DNA of 6,031 nt from CAYRIY01 sp964424335 (GTDB taxonomy: Bacteria; Bacillota; Limnochordia; DTU080; RSA5). The translations under genes and the position numbers were made by a program. The stretch spans positions 1 through 6,031 of the forward strand of contig CAYRIY010000154.1 of NCBI GenBank assembly GCA_964424335.1, read 5' to 3'. The notes beneath the pieces were generated by a model. The model had not been told where the DNA came from. It ran no database searches and was given only the letters and a program-made list of their open reading frames with translations. Positions 1-4,969 of the stretch are shown one piece after another; the first letter of the stretch is position 1, and each line of letters starts with the position of its first letter.

Positions 1-146
1 GTCACCGCAGGCTTTACGAAGCGGTCGCCAACCGCGACCTCCAACTGGCGCGCCTCTATTTGGCGGAACACTTTGCCGGCAGCTACAAGGAATTTCTTGG
101 TCTTGTAACTGCAGGCGCGCCTACAGATGGGCGCGTCCAATCTTGA
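1..146 (+). CDS. GntR/FadR-family transcriptional regulator, C-terminal end (FCD domain), 5' truncated by window
   Basis: The frame is open from the left edge (first full codon at base 3) to TGA at 144-146, giving 47 residues. It begins HRRLYEAVANRDLQLARLYL and ends GRVQS. The pattern His-x-x-Leu-(x)2-Ala-(x)3-Asp-(x)3-Ala-Arg-(x)5-His is what the last two helices of FadR-subfamily FCD ligand-binding domains look like; the first His is in the position that usually helps bind a metal in that domain. The family consists of dimeric DNA-binding repressors with an N-terminal winged helix (outside this window) and an all-helical sensor for acids such as sugar acids or carboxylates. It lies upstream of, and on the same strand as, the RraA-like gene, so it may control that gene (inference). 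The family call rests on a short piece. Confidence 0.65.
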   Translation, partial: HRRLYEAVANRDLQLARLYLAEHFAGSYKEFLGLVTAGAPTDGRVQS

Positions 147-314
147 ATTTCGACTCCCGATTTGGTAACCCGGCTTATGGATGCCTTCGTCGACGGCGGG
201 CGGCTCCAGCTTTTCGTGCCTCACCGCTGGCAGCAGGTGTTGTACCTCACACTAGACGAATGCGATTTGGATCGCTTGTCGACTCATTCAGAGCTCATGC
301 GTTTGCTTCAATAA
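147..314 (+). pseudogene. Coding-like remnant in frame with the upstream regulator's stop; unrecognised
   Basis: Directly after the TGA at 144-146 the same frame stays open to TAA at 312-314. It reads like real protein: from TTG 162 it encodes LVTRLMDAFVDGGRLQLFVP, then a His-Arg-Trp-Gln-Gln stretch, a Leu/Asp-rich segment and a C-terminal MRLLQ. About two thirds of third codon positions are G or C, as in the neighbouring genes. Possible starts are TTG 162 and ATG 177, but neither has a convincing Shine-Dalgarno. I do not recognise the family. It may be the 3' end of a decayed gene, a small protein of about 45 residues, or less likely the former C-terminus of the upstream gene cut by a nonsense change. 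The upstream protein already ends where an FCD domain normally ends. Confidence 0.35.
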
Positions 315-343
315 CTGCCTGCGGGCGCAAGACCAATAAATGT

Positions 344-349
344 GGAGGA
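344..349 (+). promoter_or_regulatory. Ribosome binding site that fixes the RraA-like start
   Basis: GGAGGA lies 7 bases before ATG 357. It overlaps the alternative in-frame GTG at 342, so GTG cannot use it; ATG 357 is the start. Confidence 0.8.
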
Positions 350-356
350 CTGCCTG

Positions 357-1049
357 ATGAACGTTTTGCCGGAAGATCTATTCCACAAGATCGTTGCAAT
401 CGATACGCCGACCTTGTGCAACGCGCTCGAGAAACTGGTTGACAGGGCATTTACCACGGGTTATACGGGATCCAATCTGCGCTGCCTGACAAAGCCGCGC
501 AGCGTCGGCGGCTACGCGGCCACCGTGACCTTGACGACGAGGAAGCCCCCGGCGGGACGCGAACCGATCTCGATGGCAGAGTACCTCGATCATTTGGACA
601 CGGTGCCGTCTCCCCGCATCGCCATCTTATACGATGAGGACGACGTGCCCTGCGGAGCGGCCGCCTTCGGCGACGTGATGGCAAACTACCACAAGGCCAT
701 GGGCTGCGTCGCCATGGTGACAAACGGAGTCGTCCGAGATCTCGTCGGGATCGAGGCGGCGGGTATGGCCTGTTACGCACAAGGACTCATCGCCTCACAC
801 GGGTACTTTCATTTCCTCCGCACCGGCGAGCCGGTCAACATCCACGGTCTCACGATCCATCAGAACGACTTTTTGGTCGGGGATGAGCACGGACTCGTGC
901 AGATTCCGCTTGAGGTGGCCGATCGGATCCCAAGCGAGGTCGAGCGCATTCGTCGCCGTGAAGAGCGCCTGATCACATACTGTCAAAGCGGCGGTTTCAC
1001 CAAAGCAGGTTTCGTAGCGCTCGCCTCACAAGAGGCTGAGCACCACTAA
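357..1049 (+). CDS. RraA-like / HMG-aldolase-like protein
   Basis: This is a 230-residue soluble protein of the RraA-like fold. The family includes class II pyruvate aldolases (4-hydroxy-4-methyl-2-oxoglutarate / 4-carboxy-4-hydroxy-2-oxoadipate aldolase), which also decarboxylate oxaloacetate and need a divalent metal, and the RNase E regulator RraA. The diagnostic acidic-X20-Arg-Asp pattern is present: Asp106 in GDVMANYHKAMG, then Arg127-Asp128 in VTNGVVRD. The family's second signature, a late LVGDEHGLVQIP segment (Gly175-Asp176), follows. Retention of the catalytic Arg-Asp favours an enzyme over a pure RNase regulator, and at 230 residues it is longer than the roughly 160-residue E. coli RraA. 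A helical, Arg/Glu-rich C-terminal tail (from about 190) follows the core. The context of sugar and acid regulators suggests cleavage of a 2-oxo acid in sugar or sugar-acid breakdown; the substrate is unknown. Automatic annotation as a menaquinone methyltransferase would be wrong. Confidence 0.85.
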   Translation: MNVLPEDLFHKIVAIDTPTLCNALEKLVDRAFTTGYTGSNLRCLTKPRSVGGYAATVTLTTRKPPAGREPISMAEYLDHLDTVPSPRIAILYDEDDVPCGAAAFGDVMANYHKAMGCVAMVTNGVVRDLVGIEAAGMACYAQGLIASHGYFHFLRTGEPVNIHGLTIHQNDFLVGDEHGLVQIPLEVADRIPSEVERIRRREERLITYCQSGGFTKAGFVALASQEAEHH

Positions 1050-1063
1050 GGACATGTTAGTGG
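1043..1063. terminator. Possible hairpin between convergent genes
   Basis: CCACTAA (1043-1049), a 7-base loop, then TTAGTGG (1057-1063) form a perfect 7-base-pair inverted repeat. It includes the TAA stop of the RraA-like gene and fills most of the 23-base gap to the convergent LacI gene. It is AT-containing and has no T-run on either side, so termination is only a possibility. Confidence 0.3.
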
Positions 1064-1072
1064 CCTTGGACG

Positions 1073-2071
1073 TCAGTCGTCTCCGGGCGGCCCGGTCGAG
1101 GCGCGCACGACGATGCGCGGGGGGACGTAGATGGTTGACCCCGCGAGATCCCGCTCTTGGATGGCCTTGACGAGCGTCGCCACCGACTGGCGCCCAAGCT
1201 CGCGCTTGTCTTGCTCGATCGTCGTGAGCGCGGGAATCGTCCACTGGGTCATTTCGATGTTGTCGTAGCCGATGAGGGAGACGTCGCCGGGGATTTTGAG
1301 TCCCATGTCGTTTAGTTTGTGCCAGGCGCCGAGCGCGATGATGTCGTTGGTGGCGAAAATGGCCGTGGGTGGGTTGGGGCCGACCATCAGCAATTGAGCG
1401 TCTCGGCCCGTCTCAAAGCTCTGAGAGCCACTGATGATGTGCCGTTTTGAAATCGTGATGCGGCTCGATTTCAACTCGTCTTGAAAACCGGCCAGGCGCT
1501 GCTGCACGTTTTTGACGTGAGGATCGCCGGCCAGAATCCCGATGCGCCGATGGCCGAGGCCGATCAGGTGTCTTGCGGCCAGGCGCCCCCCGAGGTAGTT
1601 GTCGGTCGCGACCGAGGCTCGCTCGTCCACTTCACGGTCGACGTAAACGACCGGAATGGGCGGCTCCTCTTCGAGGAGCTGTGACGTTGGAACCTTTCCG
1701 GCATGAATGATCAAAAGTCCGTCGATGTACTGTTTGAGCAAATTCGCGACGAGGTCGCGCTCTCTGTCTTCGTCGCCGCTCGAGTCTGCAAGCAGCAGCG
1801 AATATCCCATCTGCTGGCAGGCATATCCGATCGCCCGCACGATCTCTGCGAAAAACGGGTTGGCAATGTTGGGGACGATCAGCCCGATCGACTGGGTTTG
1901 AGCAAGCCGGAGGCTGCGAGCCGCTGCATTGGGCCGGTACCCCAGCTCCCGCACGGCCTGCTCGATGCGGGCCCGCGTGCTGTCGCTCACGGGCGCGTTT
2001 CCAGTGAAGTAGTGCGAAACGGTGCTCGGCGCTACTCCCGCTAGGCGCGCCACATCCTTGATCGTCGCCAT
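1073..2071 (-). CDS. LacI-family transcriptional repressor (LacI-1)
   Basis: This is a 332-residue protein, the usual LacI length. The N-terminal helix-turn-helix is at residues 3-22 (TIKDVARLAG, then VAPSTVSHYF). The hinge helix is at 46-54 (RPNAAARSL) and ends in Leu54, the minor-groove intercalating position. A periplasmic-binding-protein-like effector core follows: LIVPNIANPFF (64-74), YIDGLLII (115-122), TDNYLGGRLAARHL (156-169), Arg192 in the effector pocket, FATNDIIALG (239-248) and Asp270 in IGYDNIE. These point to a sugar or nucleoside-like ligand, not identified. The frame runs 68 codons further upstream, but that extension does not look like a protein; ATG 2071 begins exactly at the domain and has GGAAGAGG 11 bases before it. 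The gene converges on the RraA-like gene and diverges from the SorC gene, so it may control either. Confidence 0.93.
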   Translation of the reverse strand: MATIKDVARLAGVAPSTVSHYFTGNAPVSDSTRARIEQAVRELGYRPNAAARSLRLAQTQSIGLIVPNIANPFFAEIVRAIGYACQQMGYSLLLADSSGDEDRERDLVANLLKQYIDGLLIIHAGKVPTSQLLEEEPPIPVVYVDREVDERASVATDNYLGGRLAARHLIGLGHRRIGILAGDPHVKNVQQRLAGFQDELKSSRITISKRHIISGSQSFETGRDAQLLMVGPNPPTAIFATNDIIALGAWHKLNDMGLKIPGDVSLIGYDNIEMTQWTIPALTTIEQDKRELGRQSVATLVKAIQERDLAGSTIYVPPRIVVRASTGPPGDD

Positions 2072-2191
2072 CTTGGTCGATGCCTCTTCCGTGTGCCCCG
2101 GATTTTTATCCAGCAAGCCTTGCTCCCACAGCACTTTGGTTCGCTGTAGTGGGCGTTTCGACCTTCCACCGGCGGGGAGGCCCGACGCTTC

Positions 2192-2222
2192 ATTATCTAG
2201 GCTGGAGCGAAATACATGTCCA
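2192..2222 (-). promoter_or_regulatory. Candidate sigma70-type promoter for LacI-1
   Basis: Read on the minus strand, TGGACA (2217-2222, 5 of 6 matches to TTGACA) is followed by GATAAT (2192-2197, 5 of 6 matches to TATAAT). The spacer is 19 bases, longer than ideal. It would give a leader of roughly 110 bases before ATG 2071. Confidence 0.3.
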
Positions 2223-2230
2223 TGCGCTCC
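2204..2230. promoter_or_regulatory. Inverted repeat overlapping the LacI-1 -35 box
   Basis: GGAGCG (2204-2209) and CGCTCC (2225-2230) are perfect 6-base arms separated by 15 bases. Arm-to-arm spacing is 21 bases, two helical turns, and the centre falls on the candidate -35 box. That fits an operator for a dimeric regulator, possibly autoregulation, but 6-base arms can also occur by chance. Confidence 0.25.
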
Positions 2231-2260
2231 GAGCAACCATGCGCACAGGCGATCGAAAAG

Positions 2261-2274
2261 TGAACAATGATTCA
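2261..2274. promoter_or_regulatory. Operator-like site 1 (SorC/DeoR type)
   Basis: TGAACAATGATTCA has matching outer TGAA/TTCA arms. Together with its upstream AAAAG and the next base A, it agrees with the site at 2347-2360 at 17 of 20 positions. Known SorC-family operators, such as that of Bacillus DeoR, use TGAAC...TTCA half sites, so this could be bound by the adjacent SorC-type protein. Confidence 0.4.
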
Positions 2275-2305
2275 AAGGAGGAAAATGCAGACAGTTCGTG
2301 AATGA
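2274..2305 (+). other. Orphan strong Shine-Dalgarno with six-codon ORF (possible leader peptide)
   Basis: AAAGGAGG (2274-2281) is the strongest ribosome site in the window. It is followed after three A bases by ATG 2285, which encodes only MQTVRE before TGA 2303-2305. The same frame could begin at ATG 2267 (12 codons), but then the Shine-Dalgarno lies inside the ORF. A 6-base-pair hairpin follows 13 bases after the stop and the SorC-type gene starts 115 bases after it. It may be a regulatory leader, or the start of a gene that has been deleted. The 3-base spacing is shorter than ideal. Confidence 0.3.
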
Positions 2306-2318
2306 CCAGAAAAACGGG

Positions 2319-2338
2319 GATCGGACTCCTCACCGATC
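2319..2338 (+). other. Hairpin in the SorC upstream leader
   Basis: GATCGG (2319-2324) and CCGATC (2333-2338) form a perfect 6-base-pair stem with an 8-base loop. A run of five A bases follows shortly after, not T bases, so on the plus strand it is not a standard terminator. It sits between the two related operator-like sites. Confidence 0.3.
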
Positions 2339-2346
2339 ACAAAAAG

Positions 2347-2360
2347 TGAGCAAATGTTCA
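2347..2360. promoter_or_regulatory. Operator-like site 2 (SorC/DeoR type)
   Basis: TGAGCAAATGTTCA is a 6-2-6 palindrome with one mismatched pair (TGAGCA against TGTTCA). After one unpaired base on each side, AAA to the left and TTT to the right extend the symmetry to about 22 bases. It resembles SorC-family operators and lies 60 bases before the SorC-type start codon, a good place for autoregulation. Confidence 0.5.
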
Positions 2361-2362
2361 AT

Positions 2363-2378
2363 TTGAGTGTGCGCTCAA
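2363..2378. promoter_or_regulatory. Palindrome adjoining operator-like site 2
   Basis: TTGAG (2363-2367) and CTCAA (2374-2378) are perfect arms around TGTGCG, which itself adds a G-C pair. It starts two bases after site 2, with its TGAG 17 bases beyond site 2's TGAG. It may be a second binding unit for the same oligomeric protein, or a separate operator. Confidence 0.35.
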
Positions 2379-2420
2379 CTCGTTGGAGCGGACAAGCGTA
2401 GCGACAAAGTGGGGCAATCC

Positions 2421-3425
2421 ATGGCTAAGCTTGAACAATTGCGCCAGATGAAGCGGGTCGCCTACCTTTACTACGAGCGCGACCTCACGCAGCAGGAGAT
2501 CGCGGTGAAACTCGGCCTCTCGCGTCCTAAAGTGTCCCGTCTGCTGCGGGATGCAAGGAGAGAGGGGATCGTCCGCATTGCGATCGTGGATGCCCTCGAG
2601 ACCGTGACCGATCTTTCGGCGCTGATCAAAAAGAAGTTTGGCTTGGCGGATGCCGTGGTCGTACCGACGTCTGCGGCGATCCCGGATATGGTGCGCCAAC
2701 TGGTCGGGAAAGCGGCCGCCACGTATTTGAGCGATACGATGCGACCCCATATGACGCTCGGCGTCACGTGGGGCATCACACTCTACGAAACCGTCAAGGC
2801 ATTGACTGAAAAGCGGGTTTCCGGCGCTAAAGTCGTCCAGATGACCGGGGGGCTCGGCAATACGTCACCGGTGCTCCAATCCTTTGACTTGGCGCGGCGC
2901 ATCGCCGAAAAATTTGAGGGCTCATCCTTGCTTTTGCACGCCCCGGCGGTGATGGGAAGCGCTGCAACCAGGGACGCCCTGGTTGCGGATCCGTCTATTC
3001 GTGACACGCTCAAAGCCGCGCGCAACGCTGATGTGGCCCTCGTCGGTCTCGATTCGCTGTGGCGCCACACTTCATTGGTTACGGTGGACAACCTGACTCC
3101 CGTCGACTTGGCGAGCCTGGACGGCGCCGGGGCAGTTGGCCAGATCGGGTTTCGGTTTTACGACATCCACGGGGCGCCTTGCTGCGCCGAGATTGCCTCG
3201 AGGACGATCGGCATCACGCTCGATGAACTCAAGGCGATCGGGACGGTGATCGGGGTCGCCACCTCGCTCGACACCGTCGAGGCGATTTTTGGGGGGCTCA
3301 AGACCGGCGCGATCGATGTGCTGATATGCGACGAATCTGCGGCCGATCGGCTCCTCCTCATGAAAGAAGAATTGCCCACTTGGCCGCCCGACCTCGCCAG
3401 TTCGGTCAAGCTACCGGCCGGATAA
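2421..3425 (+). CDS. SorC/DeoR-type sugar-binding transcriptional regulator
   Basis: This is a 334-residue protein, typical for the SorC family (CggR, DeoR of Bacillus, LsrR). Residues 13-46 form the N-terminal helix-turn-helix (LYYERDLTQQEIAVKLGLSR, then PKVSRLLRDAR). The C-terminal sugar-phosphate-binding domain shows its hallmarks: TLGVTWGITLYE (112-123), VVQMTGGLGN (138-147), LLHAPAVMGS (171-180), ALVGLDSL (206-213), GQIGFRFYDIHGAP (240-253), IGVATSLDTVEAIFGGLKTG (277-296) and DVLICDESAADRLL (299-312). The family senses phosphorylated sugars and binds as tetramers to TGAAC-type palindromes. The frame opens earlier at GTG 2367, but that codon has no ribosome site; ATG 2421 has GTGGGG six bases upstream and starts at the usual family N-terminus. 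Operator-like palindromes upstream suggest autoregulation, and the solute-binding gene 196 bases downstream on the same strand is its likely target. Confidence 0.92.
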   Translation: MAKLEQLRQMKRVAYLYYERDLTQQEIAVKLGLSRPKVSRLLRDARREGIVRIAIVDALETVTDLSALIKKKFGLADAVVVPTSAAIPDMVRQLVGKAAATYLSDTMRPHMTLGVTWGITLYETVKALTEKRVSGAKVVQMTGGLGNTSPVLQSFDLARRIAEKFEGSSLLLHAPAVMGSAATRDALVADPSIRDTLKAARNADVALVGLDSLWRHTSLVTVDNLTPVDLASLDGAGAVGQIGFRFYDIHGAPCCAEIASRTIGITLDELKAIGTVIGVATSLDTVEAIFGGLKTGAIDVLICDESAADRLLLMKEELPTWPPDLASSVKLPAG

Positions 3426-3584
3426 AATCCAGGCGTACGGGCTTTGCAATGCTAGTCAGCGTTAGGTGGGCACACAAGCAACACCAATTATCAAAGGAAA
3501 GATGGTGAAATGAGACAGGCCGCAAGCTTACGTTGATCTAACGAGGCGCTCGCTGTCAGTCCGATCGATACGCCAAGAGGTTTT

Positions 3585-3607
3585 TGAAAGTAGAATTTCA
3601 TTTGAAA
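3585..3607. promoter_or_regulatory. Overlapping inverted repeats and candidate -10 box before the solute-binding gene
   Basis: TGAAA (3585-3589) pairs with TTTCA (3596-3600), and the same TTTCA pairs with TGAAA (3603-3607) two bases on, giving three alternating half sites. The octamer TTTGAAAG also occurs twice directly (3583-3590, 3601-3608). TAGAAT (3591-3596, 5 of 6 matches to TATAAT) lies inside the first repeat, though no good -35 box sits at the right distance. This would be an operator overlapping a promoter just before the ribosome site GGGGAG (3611-3616). Confidence 0.35.
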
Positions 3608-3621
3608 GAAGGGGAGACAAA

Positions 3622-4839
3622 ATGATCAAAAGAGTTGTATTCTTCGGCTTGGTCTTTGTGGCGCTGAGCGCCGTGGCCGCCGCGCAGACGACGATCCGGT
3701 ACATGACGTTTCTCCCGCAGGATATCGAGGCTAAGGTGGTCGAGGCCTTTGAGGCCGCCAACCCGGACATTCGGGTGGAGCTCGAACCCGTCGATTTTGG
3801 GACGATCTTTGACCGTCTGCGCGTCACGGCGGCCGGAGGCGTCCTCGCAGACGTCGTCTCGCTCAACCTGGAAAACTACACGGAATTTGCGTCCAATGGT
3901 TCACTCGCCAATCTGGAGAGCTTTATCGCTCGGGACGCCTACGACCTGGACGCTTACTTTCCGGCCGTTCTCGATCTCTTCCGTTTGGATGGAGCCCTCT
4001 ATGGTCTGCCCGCTTCCTTCTCCAACGTCGTGCTCTTTTACAATGAGGATCTTTACGCCCAAGCAGGGATAGGCGCCCCGCCGCGGTCTTGGGGGTGGAG
4101 CGACCTGCTTGAAGCCGCCCGCAAACTCACCGTCGACGTATCAAACGACGGGGTCGCGGACAGGCACGGCTACGCCGCCGCTTGGTGGCCGCTTTACATT
4201 TGGCTTGGCGGCGGCGAGATCATTGACGAGACCGGCACGGACACCTTGATTGACTCGCCGGAGGCGATCCGGGGATTGCAGGAGATGGTCGACCTTTGGC
4301 TGGTCCACGGCGTTGCCCCGGGTCCGAGCGAGCTTGCGGCCAAGGGCGATTGGGACAGGTGGACAGAAGGGACGCTGGCGACGTTTCCCATCGGCCCGTG
4401 GGGAATCGCCCCATTTCAGGACACATCCTTTGATTGGAACGCCGCCCATCACCCGCCTATCGAGGAGCAGGCGACGTTCCTGTTTTCCAATCCGCTCGCC
4501 GTGACGAGCCAATCACAGAATCAGGATGCGGCGTGGGCGTTCCTGAAATTTGCAACGGGTCCCGAAGGCGCCAGCATCCGCCAGGGGAATGGGTATGAGA
4601 TTTCCCCCATCCGCTCGGTAGCGACGTCGCTCGGAGAGGGAATGGCGCGCCCGCGGGACGTTCAAGTCTTTCTCGAGGCGGTCGAGTATGCTAAGGCGCC
4701 GCCCCGGATCCCGCAGTGGGGCCAGGTTTCAGCCGCGATCGACCAACAGTTGAACCAGGCCAAAGAGGGCACGATCCCCGTATCTGCCGCTATGGAGAAC
4801 GCCGCGATCGCCGTGCGGGCGATCTTGAGCTCGAGGTAA
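3622..4839 (+). CDS. Sugar ABC transporter solute-binding protein, family 1 (periplasmic)
   Basis: This 405-residue protein is the expected size for a CUT1-type sugar-binding protein (maltose/multiple-sugar binding fold). Residues 1-21 are a signal peptide: Lys3-Arg4, a hydrophobic core, then AAA before Gln22, with no lipobox Cys. The protein should therefore be free in the periplasm. Recognisable family segments are TTIRYMTFLP (23-32), EAFEAANPDIRVELE (41-55), DVVSLN (77-82), GALYGLPASFSNVVLFYNED (124-143), WGWSDLLEAARKLT (157-170), LATFPIGPWGIAPF (252-265), SNPLAVTSQSQNQDAAWAFL (289-308) and a C-terminal helix. Aromatic-rich stretches (Trp188-Trp189, Trp194, Trp260) suit stacking on a sugar, but the ligand is unknown. 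The start has GGGGAG five bases upstream. No permease or ATPase gene follows; the gene ends at a hairpin and a convergent gene, so it is an orphan binding protein here. The upstream SorC regulator is a plausible controller. Confidence 0.92.
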   Translation: MIKRVVFFGLVFVALSAVAAAQTTIRYMTFLPQDIEAKVVEAFEAANPDIRVELEPVDFGTIFDRLRVTAAGGVLADVVSLNLENYTEFASNGSLANLESFIARDAYDLDAYFPAVLDLFRLDGALYGLPASFSNVVLFYNEDLYAQAGIGAPPRSWGWSDLLEAARKLTVDVSNDGVADRHGYAAAWWPLYIWLGGGEIIDETGTDTLIDSPEAIRGLQEMVDLWLVHGVAPGPSELAAKGDWDRWTEGTLATFPIGPWGIAPFQDTSFDWNAAHHPPIEEQATFLFSNPLAVTSQSQNQDAAWAFLKFATGPEGASIRQGNGYEISPIRSVATSLGEGMARPRDVQVFLEAVEYAKAPPRIPQWGQVSAAIDQQLNQAKEGTIPVSAAMENAAIAVRAILSSR

Positions 4840-4869
4840 GGCGTAGCGAAACACACATCCGACCATGCA

Positions 4870-4899
4870 ATCACCGGGACCGGCGACGGTCCCGGTGAT
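4870..4899. terminator. Strong hairpin, likely shared terminator of convergent genes
   Basis: ATCACCGGGACC (4870-4881) pairs perfectly with GGTCCCGGTGAT (4888-4899) around the 6-base loop GGCGAC, a 12-base-pair GC-rich stem. It begins 30 bases after the solute-binding gene's stop and lies in the 130-base gap before the convergent LacI-2 stop. No T-run follows on either strand, so it is not a textbook intrinsic terminator; it may act as a barrier or protect 3' ends. Confidence 0.65.
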
Positions 4900-4936
4900 C
4901 GGATCGGATCGCATCACATGACATCACATCACATCA
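4897..4936. repeat. Five-base-period tandem repeat tract
   Basis: Eight consecutive 5-base units: GATCG three times (4897-4911), then CATCA, CATGA, CATCA, CATCA, CATCA (4912-4936). All share the form nATnn. The first unit overlaps the right arm of the terminator hairpin. The tract is noncoding and is probably a slippage-derived simple repeat. Confidence 0.75.
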
Positions 4937-4969
4937 CGTCCCGCCGTTGGCCTTGGCGGTCGTGTTGTA

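Larger units (their letters stand above)
2072..2420. promoter_or_regulatory. Divergent intergenic control region, 349 bases
   Basis: This region separates the LacI-1 start (2071, leftward) from the SorC-type regulator start (2421, rightward). I see no substantial gene in it. The left half holds the LacI-1 ribosome site (2083-2090), a candidate leftward promoter (2192-2222) with an inverted repeat over its -35 box, and an 8-base direct repeat CCATGCGC at 2220-2227 and 2237-2244. The right half holds two related operator-like sites (2261-2274, 2347-2360), a neighbouring palindrome (2363-2378), an orphan Shine-Dalgarno with a tiny ORF (2274-2305) and a hairpin (2319-2338). No convincing rightward -35/-10 pair was found. 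Confidence 0.7.

Noticed and set aside
143..442. Open frame of 99 codons beginning TTG
   Set aside because: Arg- and Pro-rich with no family pattern, no ribosome site, and it runs into the well-supported RraA-like gene. The better coding signal in this area is in another frame (147-314).
2072..2275. 68-codon N-terminal extension of LacI-1
   Set aside because: LacI proteins begin right at the helix-turn-helix; the extension has no recognisable fold, and it covers the candidate promoter and repeats. ATG 2071 is the standard start.
2367..2420. 18-codon extension of the SorC-type protein from GTG 2367
   Set aside because: GTG 2367 has no ribosome site and falls inside a palindrome; ATG 2421 has one and matches the usual family start.
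3502..3536. Tiny overlapping ORFs (ATG 3502, three codons; ATG 3510, eight codons) behind AGGAAA
   Set aside because: Too short to distinguish from chance, with only a moderate ribosome site and no attenuator hairpin after them.
4141..4512. Antisense open frames within the solute-binding gene, and similar ones inside the other regulators
   Set aside because: They are shadows of strong codon bias in the true genes; they lack ribosome sites and protein-family patterns.
4897..4936. CRISPR array or iteron-type origin
   Set aside because: The units are only 5 bases, contiguous and without spacers; no AT-rich unwinding region or replication gene is nearby.
4941..4959. CCGCC...GGCGG inverted repeat before the LacI-2 stop
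   Set aside because: Only five G/C pairs around a 9-base loop, which is common by chance in GC-rich DNA; the 4870-4899 hairpin is far stronger.
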